Of a stretch of 35,932 nucleotides of DNA, positions 30,386 through 35,932 are shown piece after piece. The stretch comes from Planctomycetota bacterium (GTDB lineage Bacteria > Planctomycetota > JAJSAM01 > JAKLKS01): NCBI GenBank assembly GCA_023150535.1, contig JAKLKS010000012.1:1-35932 (forward strand). The letters run 5' to 3'. The notes below the pieces were generated by a model. It had not been told where the DNA came from. It ran no database searches and saw nothing but the letters and a program-made list of their open reading frames with translations. Every line of letters begins with the position of its first letter. Position 1 is the stretch's first letter. The position numbers were made by a program, and so were the translations under genes.

Positions 30386-32170
30386 ATGGTTTCCTTCAAC
30401 AAGGGCCTGGTGAAGATCCTCAAGGACGCGAAGGCCATCAGCGACGAGGACCTGAAGAAGGTCAACGACGCGGCCGCCGCGGACCGGGGCTCCCTCTCCG
30501 CCGCCATCGTCAAGGCCGGGCTCATGGGGGAGCGGGACCTCCTCGGGATCATCGCCGAGCAGGTCAAGTACCCGCCCATCGACCTCGAGGGGTACACGCC
30601 GGACAAGAAGGTCCTGGAGACCCTGAGCGAGGACCTGGCGAAGATGCACGGCGTCTTCCCCGTGAGCCGCATCGGCAACGTGCTCACCCTGGCCGTCTCC
30701 AACCCCTACGACGTCGTGAAGCTGGACGACATCCGCATCATCACCGGCTGCGACCTGCGCCTCGTCCTGGCCCTGGAGGACCCGCTGAAGAAGGCCGTCG
30801 AGCGGGCCTACAACCAGGACAAGCAGGCGATGCAGGACATGATGTCCTCCCTCAGCGAGAACGAGGACATCGAGCTGTCGGAGAAGGCCGAGGAGGAGGA
30901 GAAGGTCGACCTCAGCGCCATCTCCTCCGACGCCGACTCGCCGGTCGTGAAGTACGTGAACATGATGATCGCCGCCGCCATCAAGGAGAAGGCGTCGGAC
31001 ATCCACATCGAGCCGCTCGAGAAGCGGACCCGCGTGCGCTTCCGCAACGGCGGCGTGATGCGCGAGATCCCCCCGGCGCTGCCGAAGAAGATGCACGGCG
31101 CCGTGATCTCCCGCATCAAGATCATGGCCGACCTCGACATCGCCGAGCGCCGCAAGCCCCAGGACGGCAAGTTCCAGATGAAGGCCGAGGGGCGCCAGGT
31201 CGACTTCCGCGTGAGCATCCTCCCCCTGATCCACGGGGAGAAGGTGTGCATGCGACTCCTGGACTCCGGGAACCTGACCCTGGACCTCGGGAAGCTCGGC
31301 CTCCACGAGAAGGCCCTGACGGACTTCCGCGCGGCCATCAACTCCCCCTACGGGATGGTGCTCGTGACGGGCCCCACGGGCTCCGGGAAGTCCACGACCC
31401 TCTACTCCGCCGTGAAGGAGCTCCTCTGCGACGAGGACAACTTCGTGACGGTCGAGGACCCCGTCGAGTACCAGCTCGAGGGCGTCAACCAGGTCCCCGT
31501 GAACCCCAAGCGCGGCCTGACCTTCGCCGGGGCCCTGCGCTCCATCCTCCGGCAGGACCCCGACGTGGTGATGATCGGCGAGATCCGCGACCAGGAGACC
31601 ATCGAGATCGCGATCAAGGCCGCCCTCACCGGCCACCTCGTGCTCTCCACGCTCCACACCAACGACGCCCCCGGCACCATCACGCGCATCATCGACATGG
31701 GCATCGACCCCTTCAACATCGCCTCGGCGACCCTTCTCTGCTCGGCCCAGCGCCTCCTGCGCAAGGTCTGCGCCCAGTGCAAGAAGCCGGCGGAGATCAT
31801 GCCCATCGAGCGCTACCTCGAGGTGGGGTTCCTCCAGAGCGAGGCGGAGAGGATCGTCTCGGGGGAGGTGAAGCTCATGACCGCGGACGGCTGCGCCATG
31901 TGCGTCAACGGTTTCAAGGGCCGCTTCGGGGTGCTCGAGACGATGCCCATCACGGAGAACGTCAAGCGGGTCATCATCGACGGGGGCTCCTCCATCGACA
32001 TCAAGAACAAGGCCATCGAGGACGGGATGATCACCCTGCGGCGGGTCGCCCTCCTCGGGTGCATGGAGGGGAAGACCACCCTGGCGGAGGTCGTCGGGTC
32101 GACCCTCGCCGACAAGGACAAGCCCGCCTTCAAGAAGCGGGAGGACGTTGGAGCCGCGGAACCGGCCTAG
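30386..32170 (+). CDS. pilB: Type IV pilus assembly ATPase PilB (GspE family)
   Basis: A 594-aa assembly ATPase. The N-terminal MshEN-like domain (about 1-150) has 'LLGIIAEQVKYPPIDLEGY' and 'LTLAVSNPYDVVKLDDI'; such domains can bind c-di-GMP. A charged linker ('EKAEEEEKVD') leads to the motor: 'KASDIHIEPLEKRTRVRFR', Walker A 'GPTGSGKSTTLY' near residues 329-340, 'FVTVEDPVEYQL', 'DVVMIGEIRDQETIEIA' and 'HLVLSTLHTNDAPGT'. The zinc tetracysteine is C-x2-C near 462 and C-x2-C near 503. It powers pilus or pseudopilus extension. ATG 30386 follows AAAGGAG. Confidence 0.97.
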   Translation: MVSFNKGLVKILKDAKAISDEDLKKVNDAAAADRGSLSAAIVKAGLMGERDLLGIIAEQVKYPPIDLEGYTPDKKVLETLSEDLAKMHGVFPVSRIGNVLTLAVSNPYDVVKLDDIRIITGCDLRLVLALEDPLKKAVERAYNQDKQAMQDMMSSLSENEDIELSEKAEEEEKVDLSAISSDADSPVVKYVNMMIAAAIKEKASDIHIEPLEKRTRVRFRNGGVMREIPPALPKKMHGAVISRIKIMADLDIAERRKPQDGKFQMKAEGRQVDFRVSILPLIHGEKVCMRLLDSGNLTLDLGKLGLHEKALTDFRAAINSPYGMVLVTGPTGSGKSTTLYSAVKELLCDEDNFVTVEDPVEYQLEGVNQVPVNPKRGLTFAGALRSILRQDPDVVMIGEIRDQETIEIAIKAALTGHLVLSTLHTNDAPGTITRIIDMGIDPFNIASATLLCSAQRLLRKVCAQCKKPAEIMPIERYLEVGFLQSEAERIVSGEVKLMTADGCAMCVNGFKGRFGVLETMPITENVKRVIIDGGSSIDIKNKAIEDGMITLRRVALLGCMEGKTTLAEVVGSTLADKDKPAFKKREDVGAAEPA

Positions 32171-32316
32171 CGGGGGTTCCCTGCGGTAGGCTTTAGGGCC
32201 GCCGGGCCGGGGGGGCGTGCCGCCGGCGGCGGGCGGCGTCGGGCGTGGACGCTGGCGCTGGCGCGGACGCGGGCTCGGGCTCGGGCGGCGGGGGAGCGGG
32301 CGGCGAGGAGGAAGGC

Positions 32317-33528
32317 ATGGCGAAGTTCAAGTTCAACGCGAAGTCGGCGGCCGGGCGGACGGAGTCCGGGGTCATCAACGCCCGGACCGAGGAGGAGGCG
32401 CTGGCCGAGCTCCGCAAGCGCCAGCTCTCGAACATCACCATCAAGGTGGACAAGGGCGGCTTCGGCCTGAAGCCCGGGGCCTCGACCGAGGACATCGTCA
32501 TCTTCACCCGCCAGCTGGCCACCATGATCGGGGCCGGCATCCCCCTCATGGAGGCCATGGAGATCCTCCACGCCCAGTCCGCCAACCCCCGCTTCGCCAT
32601 GGTGCTGGACCGGGTGGTCGAGGACATCCGGGCCGGCTCCGACCTGTCCGCCGCCATGGGCAAGTACCCGACGGTCTTCTCCAACATCTACCTCGCCATG
32701 ATCCGCGCCGGCGAGGTGTCGGGCCAGATCGACGAGATCCTGGTGCGCCTCGCGGGGTACATGGAGGAGGCCCAGAAGCTGAAGTCGGAGATCAAGTCGG
32801 CCATGACCTACCCGGTGGTCTCCATCTGCATGATCACCGGCATCACCCTCTTCCTGATGGTCTACATCGTCCCCCAGTTCGGCGTCATCTTCGGGCAGAT
32901 CACGGACAAGAACGGCAACCCCCTGGAGCTCCCCGGGATCACCAAGGTCACCCTCGGCATCTCCGACTTCATCCTGAACAAGTGGTGGGTGATGCTGCTG
33001 GGCATCATCGGCTTCGCCTTCGCCCTCAAGACCTACAAGAAGACCGACCGCGGCGCCTACCAGTGGGACTGGCTGATGCTCAAGATGCCGGTCTTCGGCC
33101 AGCTGTTCTCCAAGGTGGCCCTCTCCCGGTTCTCCAAGACCTTCGCCACCCTCATCAAGTCCGGCGTCCCCATCCTCGGGGCCCTGGAGATCGTCTCCGC
33201 GACCTCCGGCAACCGGGTCATCATGGAGGCCGTCGACGGCGCCCGCGACAGCGTCCGCGAGGGCAACACGCTGGCGGAGCCCCTCGGGCGCAGCCCCGTC
33301 TTCCCCCCCATGGTGGTCAAGATGATCGCCATCGGCGAGCGGTCGGGCGCCCTGGAGTCCCTCCTCGAGAAGATCTCCATCTTCTACGACGAGCAGGTGG
33401 AGGCCTCGGTGAAGGCCCTGACGAGCCTCATCGAGCCCATCATGATCGGGATCATGGGCGTGATGGTCGGCGGCATCGTGCTCGCCGTCTTCTACCCCAT
33501 CCTCAAGCTGCAGTCGGCCCTGATGTAG
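32317..33528 (+). CDS. pilC: Type IV pilus inner-membrane platform protein PilC (GspF family)
   Basis: A 403-aa platform protein. The N-terminus 'MAKFKFNAKSAAGRTESGV' is typical of the family. Two T2SF domains follow: the first with 'FTRQLATMIGAGIPLMEAM' (about 65-190), the second with 'FSKTFATLIKSGVPILGAL' (about 265-390). Three membrane helices are visible at about 167-190 ('GITLFLMVYIVPQFGVIFG'), 220-245 and 380-400. ATG 32317 with GAGGAGGAA upstream is chosen over the upstream in-frame GTG, whose leader would be a low-complexity Ala/Gly run. The 146 bases before it contain TAGGCT (32187-32192) and GC microrepeats. Confidence 0.96.
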   Translation: MAKFKFNAKSAAGRTESGVINARTEEEALAELRKRQLSNITIKVDKGGFGLKPGASTEDIVIFTRQLATMIGAGIPLMEAMEILHAQSANPRFAMVLDRVVEDIRAGSDLSAAMGKYPTVFSNIYLAMIRAGEVSGQIDEILVRLAGYMEEAQKLKSEIKSAMTYPVVSICMITGITLFLMVYIVPQFGVIFGQITDKNGNPLELPGITKVTLGISDFILNKWWVMLLGIIGFAFALKTYKKTDRGAYQWDWLMLKMPVFGQLFSKVALSRFSKTFATLIKSGVPILGALEIVSATSGNRVIMEAVDGARDSVREGNTLAEPLGRSPVFPPMVVKMIAIGERSGALESLLEKISIFYDEQVEASVKALTSLIEPIMIGIMGVMVGGIVLAVFYPILKLQSALM

Positions 33529-33537
33529 GCCGGGGAA

Positions 33538-33566
33538 GGGGGCGGCCCGCCTTCCGGACCGCCCCC
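33538..33566 (+). terminator. Candidate terminator hairpin after pilC
   Basis: GGGGGCGG at 33538-33545 pairs with CCGCCCCC at 33559-33566 around a 13-base loop, ten bases past the pilC stop. No T-run is seen. Confidence 0.45.
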
Positions 33567-33602
33567 GCGCCGCCTCGCCGCGGGACCATGCATAGGGTCG
33601 CA

Positions 33603-33647
33603 CGGTCGGCCGCAACCCGCATCCCGCGATGGGGTTGCGGCCGACCG
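33603..33647. repeat. 16-bp perfect inverted repeat upstream of the first pilin promoter
   Basis: The arm at 33603-33618 is the exact reverse complement of 33632-33647, with 13 bases between. It ends ten bases before the -35 box of the pilin promoter. It may be a second pilC terminator, an operator, or a copy of a dispersed genomic repeat. Confidence 0.6.
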
Positions 33648-33657
33648 GGGGGGGTGC

Positions 33658-33687
33658 TTGACGGAGGACGCCGGGCCGGGATACCCT
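33658..33687 (+). promoter_or_regulatory. Sigma70-type promoter of the first pilin gene
   Basis: TTGACG (33658-33663) and TACCCT (33682-33687) are 18 bases apart, with the same -10 as the OmpA-type promoter. The leader would be about 65 bases to the GTG at 33758. Confidence 0.65.
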
Positions 33688-33757
33688 TCCCCCGTGACGG
33701 ACGGCGGCGCGGGATGGGACCTCGCCCGCGGCGCCGACGGAAGGGAGCCGGTCTCCA

Positions 33758-34540
33758 GTGAGCCTGACACGAACGCAACGGAGGTCCGAGGTCGGTCCGC
33801 CCTCCCGGGGTCCGTCCGGGGGCTTCACCCTCGTCGAACTCCTCATCGTGGTCGCCATCATCGCGGCCCTGGCCGCCATCGCCGTCCCCAACCTCCTGGC
33901 CGCGAAGCTCAACGCCAACGAGACCTCCGCCCTCGCCGCCCTCCGGAACCTCGTCTCCTCCCAGGCCCAGCTCGTCGTGGCCGGGAGGATCGACGCCGAC
34001 CGGGACGGCCGCGGGGAGTACGGGACCATCCTGGAGCTCTCCGGCGCGGTGGGGACGAGGAGGGGCTTCGCGCCGGGCCCGCCCGGGACGGCGGACTTCA
34101 GCCTGCGGGGCCCCCCCATCGAGCCGGCCATCCTGTCGGCCTCCTTCTCCGTCGTGAACCCGCAGGGGTTCGCCACGAAGTCGGGCTACGCCTTCTCCGT
34201 CCTCCTCCCGGACGGGGCCGCGCCCGGGGGGTTCGTCCACGAGGTCGGGCCCGCCGCCTCCCCCTCCTTCGACGGGGACGGGCCGGCGGTCGGGGTCGAC
34301 GCGTCGGAGGTCTCCTGGTGCGCCTACGCCCAGCCGCTCCTCATGGGCAGCACCGGGCGGAGGCGGTTCTTCGCCAACCAGGCGGGGGATCTCCTCCAGT
34401 CGCAGAACGAGGTCGCCCGGGGGCAGGGGACGGCGGCGGCCGTGGCCGGCCCCTCGGCCCTCCTCGGCACGGGCTTCACCGCCTCTCCCGCCATCGGGAC
34501 CAGGGGGCGGGACGGGGACGTCTGGACCGTGGCGAACTGA
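33758..34540 (+). CDS. Type IV pilin / type II pseudopilin-like protein (copy 1)
   Basis: A 260-aa prepilin. The leader ends P-S-G-G before 'FTLVELLIVVAIIAALAAIA', the class III cleavage site with Phe+1 and Glu+5. The helix continues into 'VPNLLAAKLNANETSALAAL'. The C-terminal globular domain has the acidic 'DADRDGRGEYGT' loop, 'FVHEVGPAASPSF' and 'WCAYAQPLLMG', ending with 'GDVWTVAN'. The leader has about 22 residues if GTG 33758 is the start; AGGGAG lies ten bases upstream, a long spacing. It is about the same length as the next gene and clearly paralogous. It would be processed by PilD and assembled by PilB/PilC. Confidence 0.9.
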   Translation: MSLTRTQRRSEVGPPSRGPSGGFTLVELLIVVAIIAALAAIAVPNLLAAKLNANETSALAALRNLVSSQAQLVVAGRIDADRDGRGEYGTILELSGAVGTRRGFAPGPPGTADFSLRGPPIEPAILSASFSVVNPQGFATKSGYAFSVLLPDGAAPGGFVHEVGPAASPSFDGDGPAVGVDASEVSWCAYAQPLLMGSTGRRRFFANQAGDLLQSQNEVARGQGTAAAVAGPSALLGTGFTASPAIGTRGRDGDVWTVAN

Positions 34541-34623
34541 GGGGCGGCGCGAAGGGGGACTCCGGGGCGCGGCGGCGAAGCCGGATCGACGTCAGTGGGG
34601 TAGCGAAGGAAGGAGCCGTCATC

Positions 34624-35406
34624 GTGGACGACATCGCGGACGCGGGGGGGAGCGGGGAGCGGGGCCGGCGGGCGCCCCGCGAGCCCGGCTTCACCCTCAT
34701 CGAGCTCATGATCGTCATCGCCATCATCGCCATCATCGCGGCCATCGCGGTCCCGAACCTGCTCGCGGCCAAGCTCTCCGCCAACGAGACGGCCGCCATC
34801 GCGACCCTGCGCAGCATCGTCTCCTCCCAGGCGCAGGTCTCCACGGTGGGGAAGATCGACGCCGACGGGGACGGGCGCGGGGAGTTCGGGACCTTCCTCG
34901 AGCTGACGGGCACGGTGGGGGTCCGCAGGGGCTACACGCCGGGCACCCCCGCCTCCTCCGACTTCTCGGTGCAGGGCCCCCCCCTGAACCCCGCGGTCCT
35001 CTCCTCCGTCCTCGCCCGGATCGACGCCAACGGCTACGTGACCAAGGCGGGCTACGCCTTCATCCTCTTCCTCCCCGACGCGGCGGTCCCGGCGGGCTTC
35101 GTCCACGAGACCGGGCCCTCGACGACCCCGGGCCTGACGGGGGGGACGGGCAGCGTGGGGGTGGACCTCTCCGAGGACTACTGGTGCGTCTACGCCCACC
35201 CGGTGATGCTGGGGAACAGCGGGAACCGGCGGTTCTTCGCCACCCAGAGGGGGGACCTCCTCCAGTCGCCCAACGACGTGGCGAAGTTCCAGGGCACCAC
35301 CGCGGTCCCCCCGGGCAACTCCGCCTACCGGGGGACCGGGATCTCCTCCAGCCTCGCGGTCGGCACCGTCGGCAACGACGGGGACGTCTGGAAGGCCACG
35401 AACTGA
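34624..35406 (+). CDS. Type IV pilin / type II pseudopilin-like protein (copy 2)
   Basis: A 260-aa prepilin with leader ending 'APREPG' before 'FTLIELMIVIAIIAIIAAIA'. The same layout as copy 1 follows: 'KLSANETAAIATLRSIVSSQ', the acidic 'DADGDGRGEFGT' loop, 'FVHETGPSTTPGL', 'YWCVYAHPVMLG' and the C-terminal 'GDVWKATN'. GTG 34624 is the likely start: AAGGAAGGAG lies eight bases before it, and a much longer open frame upstream overlaps copy 1 out of frame. No clear promoter is seen in the 83-base gap, so it may be co-transcribed with copy 1. Its helix-coding DNA is nearly identical to copy 3. Confidence 0.9.
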   Translation: MDDIADAGGSGERGRRAPREPGFTLIELMIVIAIIAIIAAIAVPNLLAAKLSANETAAIATLRSIVSSQAQVSTVGKIDADGDGRGEFGTFLELTGTVGVRRGYTPGTPASSDFSVQGPPLNPAVLSSVLARIDANGYVTKAGYAFILFLPDAAVPAGFVHETGPSTTPGLTGGTGSVGVDLSEDYWCVYAHPVMLGNSGNRRFFATQRGDLLQSPNDVAKFQGTTAVPPGNSAYRGTGISSSLAVGTVGNDGDVWKATN

Positions 35407-35423
35407 CCCCCCCGTCCGGGGGG
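35407..35423 (+). terminator. Candidate terminator hairpin after pilin copy 2
   Basis: A C-run at 35407-35413 can pair with the G-run at 35418-35423 around GTCC, directly after the stop codon. Pure G-C stem, no T-run. Confidence 0.4.
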
Positions 35424-35497
35424 CCCCTTGCCTAGGGACGTACAACGACGCGCAACCTGTTGAAAACAAAGGAGTTGAAGCAATCCTCCGGGTACCC

Positions 35498-35527
35498 TTG
35501 ATGGACACGCACCCGGTTGGGTACTCT
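35498..35527 (+). promoter_or_regulatory. Candidate sigma70-type promoter of the third pilin gene
   Basis: TTGATG (35498-35503) and TACTCT (35522-35527) are 18 bases apart, matching the layout of the first pilin promoter. Confidence 0.5.
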
Positions 35528-35647
35528 TGCACCGTTGAAATCGATCGGAAGGCCGGCATCGCTTCGGGCGGCTCTGAAGAGGAAGGAACCCCAGACGACG
35601 AAAGACGGAGGTTGCACGGGCCCCTCCGGCGTCCGGATGGGAACGGT

Positions 35648-35670
35648 CATACCTAGACAGTCTAGGTATG
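35648..35670. promoter_or_regulatory. 23-bp perfect palindrome in the third pilin leader (operator or hairpin)
   Basis: CATACCTAGAC (35648-35658) and GTCTAGGTATG (35660-35670) are exact reverse complements around a single A. The AT-rich sequence contrasts with its surroundings. It fits a dimeric regulator's binding site; as RNA its loop would be too tight at the centre, so DNA binding is the likelier role. Confidence 0.65.
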
Positions 35671-35678
35671 AAAGGGAA

Positions 35679-35696
35679 GGTGTCCAGGTGGGCACC
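35679..35696 (+). promoter_or_regulatory. Leader hairpin just before the third pilin's ribosome binding site
   Basis: GGTGTCC (35679-35685) and GGGCACC (35690-35696) pair over seven positions with one G-U around AGGT. AAAGGG (35671-35676) can pair instead with CCCTTT (35695-35700). GAGGAGG begins seven bases later, so folding could influence translation. Confidence 0.4.
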
Positions 35697-35717
35697 CTTT
35701 TCGAGGAGGATGCAGAG

Positions 35718-35932
35718 ATGAAGAAGACGGAAAGCGGCTTCACGCTCATCGAGCTGATGATCGTCATCGCGATCATCGCCATCATCGCGGCCATCGCGAT
35801 CCCGAACCTGCTCGCGGCCAAGCTCTCTTCCAACGAGACCGCGGCGCTGGCGACCCTCCGCAACCTGGCCTCCTGCCAGGCGCAGATCCAGACCTCCGGC
35901 AAGATCGACTGCGACTCCGACGGCATCGGGGA
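35718..35932 (+). CDS. Type IV pilin-like protein (copy 3), cut by the window end
   Basis: Only the first 71 codons are in the window. The short leader M-K-K-T-E-S-G precedes 'FTLIELMIVIAIIAIIAAIA', then 'IPNLLAAKLSSNETAALATL', two residues 'SC' in 'NLASCQAQIQTSGKIDCDSD', and the start of the acidic loop. ATG 35718 follows GAGGAGG at a suitable distance. The seven-residue leader is of the classic type IVa length, unlike the longer leaders of copies 1 and 2. The separate promoter, long leader and palindrome suggest this is the differently regulated, perhaps major, pilin. Confidence 0.9.
   Translation, partial: MKKTESGFTLIELMIVIAIIAIIAAIAIPNLLAAKLSSNETAALATLRNLASCQAQIQTSGKIDCDSDGIG

Larger units (their letters stand above)
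35407..35717. other. 311-base regulatory gap before the third pilin gene
   Basis: Less GC-rich than the rest of the window from about 35440 on. It contains the terminator-like hairpin, a promoter, a 23-bp palindrome and a second hairpin before the ribosome binding site. No ORF is convincing. The predicted leader is about 185 bases, long for this region. Confidence 0.6.

Noticed and set aside
33658-34623. Long N-terminal extension of pilin copy 2 running under pilin copy 1
   Set aside because: It is the out-of-frame shadow of copy 1, Arg/Pro-rich, and places the prepilin leader in mid-protein.
35475-35496. TTGAAG...TACCCT as the third pilin promoter
   Set aside because: The spacer is only 12 bases; TTGATG-N18-TACTCT just downstream has proper spacing.
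1-35932. tRNA, rRNA, integrase, transposase or phage genes
   Set aside because: I looked for tRNA-like cloverleaf ends and for recombinase motifs in the translated frames and found none.

Overview
The window is very GC-rich (clearly above 70% G+C by eye), coding-dense, and looks like a chromosomal segment of a diderm bacterium: it carries several lipoproteins with lipoboxes, an OmpA-type lipoprotein, an LpoB-like lipoprotein and a type IV pilus system. The pilins are of the roughly 260-residue kind with a short leader, an 'IAAIAVPNLLAAK' helix and an acidic D-x-D-x-D-G-x-G-E segment. These, the putative ABC exporter and the selenoprotein suggest an uncultivated high-GC lineage, with Planctomycetota a reasonable guess. 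That placement is inference and no marker here proves it. I see no tRNA, rRNA, CRISPR array, transposase or phage genes.

Layout. 1-5.4 kb: a secreted esterase (-), a YqgE/AlgH protein (+), a 2x[4Fe-4S] ferredoxin (-), and a tightly coupled minus-strand operon of a GDT1/UPF0016 membrane protein, an ABC ATPase and a putative ABC exporter permease. 5.6-9.1 kb: an LpoB-like lipoprotein, a COG3014-like TPR lipoprotein and an S41-type peptidase, all exported and probably one envelope operon. A 38-bp perfect inverted repeat straddles the junction of the last two genes. 9.2-10.2 kb: an exported thioredoxin-fold protein whose frame is interrupted by one TGA exactly at the first redox position (U-P-P-C), with hairpins just downstream; I read it as a selenoprotein. 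10.3-16 kb: a CNNM/CorC-type transporter, a hypothetical gene, a lipoprotein with about twelve D-G-[DN]-D-x-[YW] repeats, a degenerate receiver-domain protein and a divergent RNase HII. 16-23.3 kb: a 420-base gap rich in hairpins, then a PilZ protein, gpmI, pgi, trkH, trkA and ssb. 23.3-29.1 kb: a TPR lipoprotein, a WbpD/WlbB-like acetyltransferase, the prepilin peptidase, an OmpA-type lipoprotein with a clear promoter and terminator, and an EF-G-like GTPase. 29.2 kb to the end: pilT, pilB, pilC and three pilin-like genes, the last cut by the window edge.

How it fits together. The right third is a type IV pilus / type II secretion-like module: retraction and assembly ATPases, inner-membrane platform and pilins, with the prepilin peptidase 4 kb upstream and a PilZ (c-di-GMP) protein further left. 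TrkH and TrkA form one potassium uptake system; gpmI and pgi are central sugar metabolism. The LpoB, COG3014 and S41 genes suggest envelope or peptidoglycan work, next to the periplasmic redox selenoprotein.

Most noteworthy are the uncatalogued-looking UGA-containing thioredoxin-like gene and the 38-bp inverted repeat that puts one gene's ribosome binding site in a stem and its start codon in the loop. Also notable are a 23-bp palindrome in a long pilin leader, a structured 420-base gap, and a probable CTG start for the prepilin peptidase.
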